Source: Maniola hyperantus
Taxonomy: Eukaryota; Arthropoda; Insecta; Lepidoptera; Nymphalidae
DNA: 64,000 bases
Direction: 5' to 3'
Assembly (NCBI RefSeq): GCF_902806685.2
Contig: NC_048550.1
Location: 2,957,383 to 3,021,382 of the forward strand
Shown in pieces: positions 1 to 11,900 of this stretch. The position numbers and the translations under genes were made by a program. Position 1 is the stretch's first letter. Each line of letters begins with the position of its first letter. A model generated the notes under the pieces. That model was not told the DNA's origin, made no database searches, and was given only the letters and a program-made list of their open reading frames with translations.

Positions 1-856
1 ACATATGGATGAACCACTCGACAAAATTACATTTACCGTTAAATAACACAAAACAAACTAATTTCAACTCTATTCTTTCAAAGTCAAGATCGTCAAAAAG
101 TTATGCAAACAGCAAAAATATTCGCCTGCATTTCGATGCAGTTTTAAACAATGTTACGTTTGCGCTTATAAACCAATTGAAATAACCTTATTGCTTACAT
201 TATACAGATTATTATTTACTTAATGCAGGGCAGTGTATATATTTGTATTTTATCCTATGACCAATTTATTTCTGTGCTTTACAAAATAAGATTTAGCTCT
301 TACAAGTTATCCAAATAAAGTTGACTTTTCTTTAATTTTTATTTGATTGATAGGTTGTTTATTTTTGTATTTGTTAAGGGGACCGTGGGAGAAATGGACA
401 AATTGAATATTAATATAGAATTAACGTTTGTCGGTATGTCCATGTATTGACGGTAAAGGTCATTTAGAACACCTGGACGGGTCACCGACATCTTGTTAAG
501 TATTACATAACAGACTATAAATAATTGTTTTAATGGATTTGAATAATTAGGGGGATTCGTTTTGATGATAAACTATGGGAAATATTGGTTTTATCTGAGC
601 GTGGAGTAATAAATTATGCAAAGTAATCTATAGGAAGGTAAAAAGAAAACATAAATGTTTGTATCGTAAATGTTTTTAGAAATATTGGACATTAAAGTAA
701 ACTGACCATAGAGATAGAAATAATAAAAATGCACATTAGAATGCGTTACGGTAGGTAAGTAGGTAGGTAGGTACGTTCTGTAACGGTTAGTAAAGTAGAC
801 AGATAGTTAGTTACCTTTATTAGGTAACCTAACCTAACTATTTATCGAGTAATTAT
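1..856. other. AT-rich spacer without recognised gene
   Basis: I see no open frame, splice-linked exon or known repeat in this stretch. It is AT-rich, with a short run of TAGGTAGG type tetranucleotides near 750-775, a motif that recurs throughout the window. Confidence 0.5.
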
Positions 857-1022
857 CATGGTCATGAACTAATAATTTAGAACTTTCAATTTTCGAAGTA
901 AGATAACTATATCAAGTGGGGTATCACATGAAAGGTCTTCACCTGTGCATTCTGAAACAGATTTTTATTTATTTTTATGCATCATAGTTTTTGAATTATC
1001 GTGCAAAATGTTGAAAAAATAC

Positions 1023-1053
<31 letters not shown>

Positions 1054-1247
1054 CCCACACAAACAGAAAAAACATAATATTGGTTTCTTCGTGCTCGTAA
1101 GCGCTTGGCGGCTTGTCTGAGCACTGCACATTCCTCTGTAGTCTTATACTTACATATATATATATATATATATATATACTTACTTATACGTACTGTAGTA
1201 CGGAACCCTCGTTGTGCGAGCCTGACTCGCACTTGGCCGGTTTTTTC
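857..1247 (+). mobile_element. Interspersed repeat ending in 'cgcacttggccgg', degenerate copy
   Basis: The block runs from 'ggtcatgaactaataat' to 'cgcgagcctgactcgcacttggccgg' type sequence. The same block recurs at 31190-31640, 32005-32445 and 36305-36660. This copy carries a poly(T) run (about 1026-1053) and a (TA)n tract (about 1155-1178). It has no coding capacity and is probably a non-autonomous Lepidopteran element of unknown class. Confidence 0.7.
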
Positions 1248-1719
1248 TACATAAAAATATTTTCCCGCAGAATAATCTCTCTTTTATGTTTAAAAATTTA
1301 AAAAAATTGTCGTTAACGGATTGTGACGTCAATATTCACCTTCCGTACAGCGCAGCGTAAGGATCATGTTAAAAAATAAATAAAAATCACGTGTTTTTTC
1401 AAAAATAATAATGAATTCTAGCCCCATAAACTACCGCTATACGAAAAATCACATCATTTTTTTACAACAGTCCAAGACCCTATTGTCCAAAGGGGTTAAC
1501 AAACTTTTATAAAACGTACCTAACTTTTGTTACACCTACCCACATTTTTTTTTAAAATTAAAATCATCGGAAATCCTCCGATTTGTGTCAGAGTTCTTTT
1601 TTGGGTATTACATTTTGTTAGTCTCTTACATTACCTATTTATTTACAGTTTGTTTTTCTATATTAACTATATTATACCTATAAATTTTTATCCTTTTATT
1701 TTACCTACATATTAAATTA

Positions 1720-1949
1720 CTAGATGATGCCCGCGACTTCGTCCGCGTGGATTTAGTTTTTTAAAAATCCTGTGGGAACTCTTCAATGTTCCGGGATAAA
1801 AAGTAGCCTATGTCCTTCCCCGCGATGTAAGCTATCTCTATACCAAAATATCAAAATATATAATACGTCAAAATCGGTTGAACGGTTGAGCCGTGAAAAG
1901 CTAGCAGACAGATAGACAGACACACTTTCGCATTTATAATATTAGTATG
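1720..1949 (+). mobile_element. Lep1/Helitron-like non-autonomous element
   Basis: It begins at ctagatgatgcccgcgact and ends with the 'tttcgcatttataatattag' type tail. Between them lie the family blocks 'gggataaaaagtagcctatgtc' and 'aaaatcggttgaacggttgag'. It is one of about ten copies in the window, in both orientations. The Lep1 family name is from memory; the shared sequence is seen directly. Confidence 0.75.
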
Positions 1950-2535
1950 GATTATATTCTTTAAATATGTATCCATATTTCACCATTCCTGTAACATATT
2001 ACGTGCATATTACCCTATCTTCGATTGCATGTCAAACAGACATACCTCTAAGGTCCGAAATCGAACCCTTGCACCTTTCTACATTCCCACAGTGCGTGAG
2101 AACCGGCCGACACCCCATAAAGAACCCAATTCCTATACCGTACCCTATAAAAAACCCTACTCACCTTTTACGCTACGGTGCCTCATAAAGTATCACGTTT
2201 ATCGTTCCCCATTTTGAAAGAACTTAATATGGTACTTCATGGAAATGTGCGTATGGATGAAGTATCGTGTTTTTTTCTCGTACAAAATATGAAGGGAATT
2301 GTGGTTCTTGATGGACGTGCGTGCGGACACACATTCCCATACTATACTGAATGAGGGGACATGTAAAGTAGCTTCATTCAGTGAATGATTTATTGTTTAT
2401 ATTTTTTAAGGTTTGGCTAATCTAATGCCATAATATAAGTAAAGCATAATATATATTTTTACAAATACCTACCTTTTAGGTATTTTTTTTATTTAGAAAA
2501 TAGGGAAGTTGTAATCTAAATATTAAAAATACTAA

Positions 2536-2618
<83 letters not shown>

Positions 2619-3333
2619 TTATATTTATATTATAATTTATAAAATAAAGTATATTTTAATAATTGGCTTCTAAGATTGTGGGATAAAGATTATTATTCTA
2701 GTCTAGAAGTTTAAATGACAAAGTAGTTTTTAATTTAAAGGATTTGCACCTAATTTTTCTAGGTACCTGCCTACATTATTTCACCTAAGTACTTACCTAT
2801 TAGGATTATTATTTTTTAATTATAATTAAAAGCTTTTTAAATAAATACATAAATATCCAAAATAATAGTTACCCTAACTTAAATCATCATCATCATCAAT
2901 CATTTTAAGATTGTTTTGTGTCATTTATAATGTATTGTTCACAATTACCCTAACTTCTCCTTACTTCAATTTGATAATGCCTGTTGGATAAATAAATACA
3001 TAGGTACCATCTGAATTAATTTATCAACCAGAAATCGAACTCCAAACAACCCACCCTTCTAACAACCACTCCCTTGGCACCATTCACAGCAGGTCCCTGC
3101 GTAGAGTGAGACGGAACGAAAACAAAACATTCCAACACCGTTCCCATCGCATCAGCCCCTGAGTTAAACAGAGATAGTAAGACTCCATCATGTCACCTTT
3201 CAAACAGGATGAATAAACATGGTGGACAAATTTAAATATTGTTCCATTTGATCAAACGTCAGTTCATTGTGGAACGTCGTAACGGACGGACCTCCGGGGT
3301 CAAGTGGTGTTTTAGTTAGAGTTAATCGTAATA
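1950..3333 (+). other. Spacer and 5' flank of the deadpan-like gene
   Basis: No gene was found. The segment includes the long AT microsatellite (2538-2618) and probably the promoter and 5' UTR of the bHLH gene that starts at 3334. I see no convincing TATA box or Su(H)-type site that would fix the transcription start. Confidence 0.4.
2538..2618. repeat. (AT)n microsatellite, about 40 units
   Basis: An uninterrupted AT dinucleotide run of roughly 80 bp. It is likely length-polymorphic. Confidence 0.95.
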
Positions 3334-5772
3334 ATGCCGTGCAGCGAAGACGATGACTCCCAAAGTGGTTTCATGTCGGAGCCAACTCCCGGCCAGAGGC
3401 TTTCCAAAGCTGAACTGCGGAAGGTGATGACTATTTAGTGATAGTAGTTTTTTACAAAAATCGACTTAAAGTTGAAACCTAATTAATATATTTACCCTAA
3501 TGTGCTGCCTCGCATAAATATTGGTGAAAGCATGATCAAAATCGGTCCAGTGAATATAAAATATTATATTTAAATATCAAAATTTACAAACGGATTAAAC
3601 ATTGAATTAAAAATGGTGAAATAGTGAAGCGTATCCAATATCCATATTCCATGGATAGCACCGACTCAGTGAGCGTACCTGCCCAAAATTGTGTCGATTT
3701 AGATTTGAACCCATACCTACCTATTACCTACCAAGGCCGTAGCCAGAAATGCCAAAAATTTGAATCAAAAACGTGCTTTAACATTTTAAAATAATTTCAC
3801 TTTATGTCCGGGATTTGGGGGGATATGAACCCTAAACCCATCCGCCCCTGGCTACGACCAGGAACCTAGGTATAACCCTTGGCGTCGTGACCAACAACCA
3901 TCATTCTATGGGTCCAAATGACAAATGGGTTCATTGGAACTTGTCCTAATTTTTCTCAAGTGTTTTAAAACTCTATTGAAATCTGAGTGACTATATTAGG
4001 TATTTACTATTCAACAGTAAAAGGATTTTCAAAAACGGTTCAGTAATTATAATATACACATTGCCTTAAAAAGCGTCACAATACTGAAAATGTTTTTCTT
4101 GAATAAGTATAAAAAAATATTAAAACGTCACGTCATATTTTCAGACGAACAAACCAATTATGGAGAAAAAACGGCGCGCGCGCATCAACAACTGTCTCAA
4201 CGAGTTGAAAGATTTACTCATGGATGCTACGGACAAAGACGTAAGTATTCATGAACTATTGTAACAAATGCTCCAAATCTAAAAAAAATTAACATATCGC
4301 ATTTTGTATTTAAAATTTGTCCAGTTAAGTGGGCAACACTTAATTCAAAGAGTTAACAAAAAACTATAACGTTTACTGTCCTTGAAACCCAATATAGCAC
4401 TTAGGGATATTAGATACAATTTTTGGGACGTTTTACGATAATGTCAGCCGCTTAGTGTCATGTCCAAATAAAATATAGAGTTGGAAATAATCAGAATAGG
4501 TCGATCATTTAAAATACTCCCTTCTCACCCCACTTAAAAGTTCAAGACACAGATAAAACCACAGAAGTAAATAACTAAAAAGATCCTTTTTATTTACAGC
4601 CTGCACGTCATTCGAAGCTAGAAAAAGCAGATATCCTCGAACTAACAGTAAAACATCTTCAAACTCTTCAAAGACAGCAACTAGCAGCAGCTATTGCCGC
4701 AGACCCAGCTGTTTTACACAGATTCAAAGCTGGATTCGGAGACTGTGCCGTTGAAGTCAGGAGATACCTCTCAAGACTTGCTAGCGTACCAACTGGCTTG
4801 AGATATCGACTTGGAAACCACTTGACGTCTTGTATATCTGGTATAGAACGCTTAAACCCTGACTATCCCCCTTTAGTGCCAGATCCATTACGCCTAGATG
4901 ACGAAAGACCAAGCGCTTTCCATTATGTAAAAGCTACACGGCCAACTAGTCCACCTTTAAGTCCGTTGTCATGTGACTCAGCCTGTGACTCTTCAACTGA
5001 ATTGGAGACTCCTCCTCGACCTGTACAAAATTTTCCTTTTCCCACACCTCCAAGCCGTTCTGCATCAGATCAAGACTCAAGTCCAGAACAAAAGGCTACT
5101 GTGTCCTCAACAACAATTTCTCCAGAAACCTTAAAGCAAGAAGCCTTAAGAAACAAGAAGTTCATGGAACCGTTATCAATAGTCATAGATGTAGAGAACT
5201 ACAAAATTGGAATCGACGCATCACCTAAAAGAGCAATAGATTACTCAATACGACAGAAATTAAAACGGCATTCTGAAACTATAGGTCCGATAAAAAAACT
5301 AATAAAGCTTGATACTGAAAAACCTACTATAGCACCAAAATTAATAGGTCTAGAGCAATCCAGTTTAGTCCCAAATTTAATTAGTTTTGATACTGAAAAG
5401 ACGGTGATACCAGAAAGAATAGCTTCGAATAGATTAAAAGTTGTTACCGATAAGATGGCAGGTAGTAAAGTCTTATTAGAAAAATCTTCAGCGTTCATGA
5501 AGATAGAAAGTGTACCAAGTTATCCTGAAAGAAAATTAACCCTTCCAGAAAGTATACCAGCTGTTACGGAAAGACGGCCCGCAGTTAATGTAGATATAAA
5601 GCCCATAATAGTACCTAGAAGTGTGATAAGTCATACGGCTGAATCTTTAGCTCAATCAAGTTTTCAAACTCCTTGGAAAGTTGAAGAAACAAAGGAAAAA
5701 GCTGAAGCGGATACAAGTTCGAAGTCACCACAGCAGAGTACGTCTAGTTCTGAAATGTGGAGACCTTGGTGA
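3334..5772 (+). CDS. dpn: Deadpan/HES-type bHLH-Orange transcriptional repressor (3 exons)
   Basis: Exons are 3334-3423, 4145-4240 and 4600-5772, joined at AAG|gtgatg, ttttcag|ACG, GAC|gtaagt and tttacag|CCT, giving 452 codons plus stop. Residues 25-88 form the bHLH: LSKAELRKTNKPIMEKK opens the basic region, with the HES-family proline at 34, and DPARHSKLEKADILELTVKH lies in helix 2. Residues about 102-146 (FKAGFGDCAVEVRRYLSRL onward) are the Orange domain. The protein ends in WRPW, the Groucho-recruiting tetrapeptide. LSKAELRKTNKP points to Deadpan rather than Hairy or E(spl). Known family members repress proneural and sex-determination targets in the nucleus and maintain neuroblast self-renewal. 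The middle (residues about 160-430) is Ser/Thr/Pro-rich and low in complexity. The fly protein has KRRR where this one has KKRR. Both introns sit at positions usual for HES genes, and the first in-frame ATG is used as start. Confidence 0.95.
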
Positions 5773-6004
5773 AACTAATTTAGACTAAAATATATGGGAT
5801 ATGATATAGTATACCTTCTTTTTTGTTGAAGGGGAATCTTCTTAAGATACCCGACGTCCTGGGACACACGTCGGGTCAAGTAGGATTTTTACCTACTAAA
5901 ATCTTGGCCAATCTCAGCGTAATATACCTATTGGGAGGCTCTGAGATCTCTTACGAACACATCGATGCCCCCTTGTGTGACACCCATAGGGCTACTATGG
6001 ATTT

Positions 6005-6012
6005 GTCTTCCA
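6005..6012 (+). promoter_or_regulatory. GY box / miR-7 8-mer seed match in dpn 3' UTR
   Basis: The sequence GTCTTCCA lies 233 bases after the stop codon and before the first AATAAA. GTCTTCC is the GY box of Bearded/E(spl)-complex transcripts and complements miR-7 positions 2-8; the following A gives the full 8-mer form. Fly hairy and E(spl) mRNAs are established miR-7 targets, so use here is a reasonable inference. Confidence 0.55.
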
Positions 6013-6061
6013 GTATTTAACGGATAGGTCCGTTATAAAGTGCCTTTTATGAAGAGATGCA

Positions 6062-6067
6062 AATAAA
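6062..6067 (+). terminator. Probable poly(A) signal of dpn
   Basis: AATAAA lies about 290 bases after the stop codon and is followed by a short GT-containing stretch. It is the first canonical signal downstream of the gene. Confidence 0.55.
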
Positions 6068-6169
6068 ACCGTGTAATAATACGTACCGTAAATAATGTTG
6101 TACGTTAGAAGTAAGGAAAGGAAAACATAGATACACCGAAGTTCGATGGGTAAAAAGATTAGTCTATGA

Positions 6170-6308
6170 CTGAGATCTGCACTTTAACTTTGCCCAGACT
6201 TGAGATTGAGTTAAAACGAGACAGATTTATGTGAGAGATATAGCTCTGTCTCGTTTTAACTCTGTCTTAAGTCCAAGCTAAGGCAGAGTGCGCTCTATAG
6301 ATCTCACC
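6170..6308. mobile_element. Palindromic MITE, family A
   Basis: The inverted repeat has arms 'gagatctgcactttaac' type and 'agagtgcgctctatagatctc', with internal 'gttaaaacgagacag' and 'ctgtctcgttttaac'. Another copy lies at 14397-14542, a fragment at about 19070-19135, and a related element at 30888-31015. Confidence 0.8.
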
Positions 6309-6569
6309 CTAAGACTTACTGACTTTGTGAAGTTTTACATAAGTACATTTAAGTACATTTTTTTACGATACAAGTATTTACCTCTGTGGTATACTAATTA
6401 TACTGTTTTATAAAAAATAATATTAAAAGGATATTTTTTTAGATTTATACAAAATAACGTCATTTTATTTCTCATGTCCTTGCTAGTAAACATTTTATTT
6501 ATATATTCGTATATCAAATTATCGCAATTCCTAATGTTACCTACCATTGGGAGAGCTCGAGCTCAAATT

Positions 6570-6730
6570 GTCACACAAAAGGTACAGCTACCGCTCACTA
6601 GAACTTGTCCCTTGCCGTCATGTTGGTACCATTGCAGTTCATGAGTTCACACAATAATAAACCCTAAGTTCTAAGGAATACAGCAAACAAAGCAATGGTG
6701 CCAACATGACTGCAAAGGGCAAGAGAGAGA
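6570..6730. repeat. Imperfect inverted repeat
   Basis: Arms 'cccttgccgtcatgttggtacca' type and 'tggtgccaacatgactgcaaagggc' face each other across about 60 bp of AT-rich sequence. Probably a degenerate foldback MITE; no second copy was noticed. Confidence 0.6.
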
Positions 6731-6830
6731 ATTTTGTGCAAGGTCCTGGTATAGGTAAGGACCTGCGAGGGCAGAATACGGACATCTGCATCGACCAAAA
6801 TGAATAATAATCAATCATCTGTCAGTAAGT

Positions 6831-7020
6831 ACAGTACGCGGCAGAAAGTAATGTACCTACATCGACCTTTAGAAGGAGATAGCAGATTTGTAGAGCATTG
6901 TCTCTGTCGTTGAGACCGATAAAACGTCGTATAGGTAGGTATAAGTGACAGAGACAAAGCTCTACAAAGCCGAAATGTCATTCTTAAGGCTGGTGTACAT
7001 TACCTTCTGCTGCGTACTGT
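6831..7020. mobile_element. Palindromic MITE, family B
   Basis: Termini are acagtacgcggcagaaagta and 'ctgctgcgtactgt'. Internal inverted blocks are 'gtagagcattgtctctgtc' and 'gacagagacaaagctctac'. Other copies lie at 22597-22757, 35389-35573, 44131-44325 and a split copy at 13488-14300. Confidence 0.9.
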
Positions 7021-7617
7021 AAGTTATTTGTCAAAAAAAGAACATACAATTTTTGACAGATACATGACGTTACATGGTTGCTAAGTAACAGCTTATCTAT
7101 ATACTACGGATAGATTGATTAGTAATTTTGGCTGTATGATTACACGCATACATTAAGATTTGCTTTAAAGGTTTCAACTTTCAAGGGTTTTATTACAAAA
7201 GTAAAAAAAAACAAGTTAAAAATAACTTTTACTATCACAAACATAAAGCATTTCATATTGTTTAAATAATATGCACACAAATAAATACACTTTCAAAATA
7301 ACAAGCATAAATAATAAATTAAACGCACATTCAATATCACAAATCAATTATTAAATTATTCTAATTGGACGGATTTCTTATCATAATTCCACAAATAATA
7401 ATTAATTAGGTACATATGCCCCCATCAAACAAGTCACAGAGCCCAAGCGGTACTCTGCAGTAGGTATAAAGCCGGGGAGTGTGGAACTCTCCACAACCTA
7501 TATCTAGCAGTAGTCCCCTCAGGGTCTCAAAACGCACTTAAATCGCGGACTCTAATATCAAAGCATCAAACTCTCATCTGTGATCAAACTTGTAGGCATC
7601 CAGCTAATCAGTCCTAC

Positions 7618-7968
7618 CCTCATTATAAAAGCGAAAGTGTGTTTGTTTGTTGGTTTGTCCTTCAATCACGTCGCAACGGTGCAACGGATTGACTTGTTTT
7701 TTGCATATATATTATGGGTATAGATAAAGACCTGTAAGGCTAACATGTGCACCACGAGAAAATTTTGTCTACGCATTTACTCGTCTTATTTGTATGAAGA
7801 AACACGAGATAATGCGTAGACAAAATTTTCTCGCGGGGCGCATGTTCATGTAGGCCCTCTGGAGAGTGACATAGGCTACTTTTTATCCTGAAAAATCAAA
7901 GAGTTCCTACGGGATTTTTGAAAAACTTAATTCCACGCGGACGAAGTCGCGGGCATCAGCTAGTAATA
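7618..7968 (-). mobile_element. Lep1/Helitron-like element, reverse orientation
   Basis: It starts 'cattataaaagcgaaagtgtg' and ends 'gacgaagtcgcgggcatcagctag'. It contains an internal inverted repeat around 'gagaaaattttgtctacgca' / 'tgcgtagacaaaattttctcg' (about 7757-7835) that is absent from sister copies, which suggests a nested small foldback insert. Confidence 0.8.
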
Positions 7969-8019
7969 TAAATAAATAAATAAATAAAACCTTCATTACT
8001 GAATTTACATTTAAAAATT

Positions 8020-8640
8020 AATTTAATTCTCGCACTTTAGTTCCTTTGCGATCAGAGCGTCTTCTGACGCATATGAGTCTGCTTTGTGCTTCTCTTGTCC
8101 ATAGTGACCTCGCCGTCTGCTTTATATCGTTAACCCAGCGCTTCCTTTGTCTACGCCTTTTCCGCTTTGAGCCATCCCTAACTTCCTAGTCTGTCATAGC
8201 TTTGGTCCACTTCTTTGACTTCTCTCGAAGCATATGTCCACTGTCCAGTCCATCTCCATTTAAGTATTTTGGTTTGGATGACTACATCTTCGAGTTTGGT
8301 GATTTGTTTTAGATCTTTTCCTGTCCTTTCTGGTGAAGCCCAACATTTTAAATGGTTTTCTGGGTCAGCGCCCCTATTTGGCATCCGTAAGTCAGGGTAG
8401 GAAGAATGGATAGGTTAAAGAGTTTTCTTTTTGAAGACATATACAGTTCTTCATGATCTCTTTGAATGACCAGTATTTTCTCCATGCATTTGTCACTCTT
8501 CTTTCAATCTCTTGGTCCATACTCTATTTGATTATTAAACGAAATAACTTGCCAGAGGAAGTGTTACCATTGGTCATAACCTTTGTCTTTGATTTGTTCA
8601 TAGTCAATCGCCCCTTCCTACTGTTCTGAGAGATTATGCT
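8020..8640 (-). mobile_element. Non-LTR retrotransposon 3'-coding fragment
   Basis: On the minus strand one frame reads KRKRRRQRKRWVNDIKQTAR, which resembles the basic 'RGRPxxRWxDDIKxxA' tail found at the end of LINE polymerases. Stops and frameshifts occur nearby. It is a dead fragment just 3' of the Cep131 gene. Confidence 0.6.
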
Positions 8641-8664
8641 CCTTACCTCTACACTCCAAAAGAA

Positions 8665-8875
8665 AGACAAAACTTATTTTTTAACATGGAGTAACTATAT
8701 CGAGGGTATAGTGTTAAAATCCAATATAATTCGTAAAATTTAACTTTATGTGTCAAATTTAATATCAAAAGTACGATTTTAGTCCTTATTTTAAAGGTGA
8801 ACCGTACTTTTGACATGACAGTTGACACAGAGTTAAAATGGCGCATGAGGAGTCATTGTAATATAATAGGAGGAC
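8665..8875. repeat. Inverted-repeat element next to the 3' end of Cep131
   Basis: Inner arms 'gtgtcaaatttaatatcaaaagtacg' type and 'cgtacttttgacatgacagttgacac' face each other, and 'gagtaactatatcgaggg' is echoed by 'gagtacctctatatcg'. MITE-like, and probably beyond the Cep131 transcript end. Confidence 0.55.
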
Positions 8876-8929
8876 TATGAGTACCTCTATATCGCGGCAA
8901 GCTAAAAGCTCTTAAAAGTAAGTTAAGTA

Positions 8930-11900
8930 TTATTTAGACTTCAAGAAATCTTTCCTTTGCTGCTGCAGTTTTTGTTCGAGGAGCGTGATCTTCTCCTGGT
9001 ACTTGGCTGACTCTCTGGTCAAGGCTTGAATGGCGGAATCCTTTCGAGCCACAGCCACTTTTACTCTAGAACAATTTTTACAAAATTAGTGCGTGTTGTT
9101 GTATTTCATGAGGTCCGCTCAGCTTTGGTTGTAGTACTCGTAGTAGTGAGTTTGGGAGGAATATTCCTAAGTTACAATTTGATAATAAAATGCAGATTTT
9201 TCCATAAAGAAATAGAAGTGAGATATTCACGAAAAACCCTTCTTGGTGATCTTTGTATATAAGTCTAAAATGTTTAAATTGGGGACTTTTAAAATTACGT
9301 AATAAGTTTGAAAAGTATATGAAAAAATCTTTGCGAACGAAATCGCATAGAACCAGTACAATACATACTAGGCATAAAGCTGATGCACTTGCTCTTGCAT
9401 GCGTCTTCTTCATGTCTTCTATTTCCTTCCGCAGCACGTCTACTCTCTCTCACTTTCTCCGTGAGATATATCCCTACTCCCTAGCGGTTGATAATGGGGA
9501 TCACTCACTTGGCATACAACTGATGCATTTGCTCTTCGTGCGTCTTCTTCATGTCTTCTATCTCCTTCTGCAGCGCGTCCACTTTGCCGCGCCATGACGC
9601 CTCGCAATTTGCTCTCACCTCCTCCGCGCGGGATTCCAATTGAGTGTTTTTCTGAAATTCAACGTCACAGATAATACTTAAATTTTAAATTTACAGAAAA
9701 TAAATCCATTGAGTTTATTCATAAAACATCAAAGCAATGGCCAAACGTCTACCAAAACACTTGTTATTACACAAACACACGGACCACTGTAGATTGCCTC
9801 GATTATTGGCAATGAATAGCAATTCACTCTATCAAAACTTAACTTATGATATACAGTTAATGATTACACCTAAACTTGGTGTAAATATTCTTCTTAAATA
9901 AATAAATTAAAAAAAAAAACTACTCTCATATGGTTCGGTCAGATTTATCCTGCAAGAAACGTGTCGTGCAAGAATGAGCCTCAATATACATTCTACAGCA
10001 TGTATGGGACGCTCTTTTCGCGGTGGTGTTTCATGTTTCCCCCCATTGTTGAAACCTTAATTTCTGTACTATTGTATCAATGTACTCACCTCAATCAGAA
10101 CTCTGTTTCTTGTCTCAAGCTGACTAATCATTACTTCAAGTTCCGCACCTAAAATTGAAAATTCGTACTCATTTATTATAGTATCAATTTTAACCGATTT
10201 AGATTTAGATTTAGATTTATTCATTTATTGCATGATACATTATTTACATTATAATACATTATAATTTAAGTATAATCATTGCATACAATAGAAAAGTTCA
10301 GTAGGTATATAGATTAGCAAAATGAGTTACAATGATACCCAAACACAATTAAACACTGAGTACATACCTAAACTTATCTGGAACAATATTTTAAAAGAAA
10401 TAAATGAGTGTACAAAAAATAAAATAAAATTACAACATTAGAACAACAAAATTAGAATATAAAAATGTCAAGTGGTATATGAGCAATATAAAACTAATTA
10501 ATTATCATCTATCAATTATTATCAGAAATTATTACAATATTATTATTTCATTACAAGGAGCATTCGTTTGTCAATCAAGTCACTTTGTTGCAAAGAATTC
10601 GTTTACTATATAAAAGTTCTTAGCAAGTAACCATTTTTTGAGCTTGTAAATAAATTGTTTTGTTGGGAGCATTTTTATTTCCATATGTAGCTTGTTAAAT
10701 ATCTTAATGTACATGGCGTAACAATTTTTCTGATAAAGTGTTGTTTTTGAAATTCTATCGAATACCAGTTTCCAAGAGGTTCTATTTTTATGTTTGGATA
10801 ACCAAAAACGGTCGTTTAATTAGAAAAATTGTAAACTAAGTAGCTTATGCCTGCGATTAGCTTATGCTCCGTGAACTGCACAAATTCCAAGACCCCTATT
10901 GTAGGTGTTGTATATTCAAAAATCCTTCTATTAGCCATTATTTTGACGATCATAAGATGGAATATCCGACATGTGTGATGTGAACTTACATCTGTCTTCG
11001 GTCTGGCGTATTCTGGCTTGAGCGTCTTGGTATCTCTTGAGAGTGGCTTGCTCCGTTTCTGCCAGTTCTTTTAATTCGGCTTCGTACTGCTCTTTGGTTC
11101 TCCTGAAAAATTATTGTTACTTTGGAATTGCCCTTATTGGCCCAATATAATATTTTTAATAGTACCTATATTCATTCGTTTCATTGATTTAAAATTCAAT
11201 TAAAAACTTTCTAATAAAATAATAATCTAATATAAAAATATGAAATAAAATAATAATTCTAAAGGCTCTCCATCTCATTCCAACGTACACTATAATAGTT
11301 TTTCCGTTCGTTTCTTACTTTCACTGCTTATTTTCTAACAGGATTGTTAATAGCTTTCCCTATCTCTTTCTTACCTAAACTAAACGTATCATTCTATCAC
11401 TTTCTACCTTATCACTTACCTTAATGCATCTTGTAGTTCTTTTCTCCCTGCTTGAGCTTCAGCCTCCATGCTTTCAATAGCTTTCTCGATCTCCTTATCT
11501 CTTTCTAGCTTATGCTGTGCGGCTATCTCTGTCACTTTCTTTTTCAACAGTAGTTGCTGGTCAGCTTCGTAATCTTTCTTGTATTGTTCAAATTCCTTTT
11601 CTAATTCTTCGCGTTTCTGTTTTAATTTTATCTGAAAAAAATAGTTTTAATATCCTTTGAACTATATTATTCTAAAAATAATTTGATACTCCTTTATGAT
11701 TAAGTTATAGATTACACTTACTTCCAATTTTTCTTTCTCTTTTACAATTTCCTGTTCTAATTGTTCTCTCTTTTCATCTAATATTTTTTCTTGTTCACTC
11801 TTCCAATTATCTTTAAAGATTAAAAAATATTATTACTTATTTCGAACGTCCTAAGTTTTTGGAACAGAGAGATTTGAGTTTTTTAAGCAATGCATCCAAT

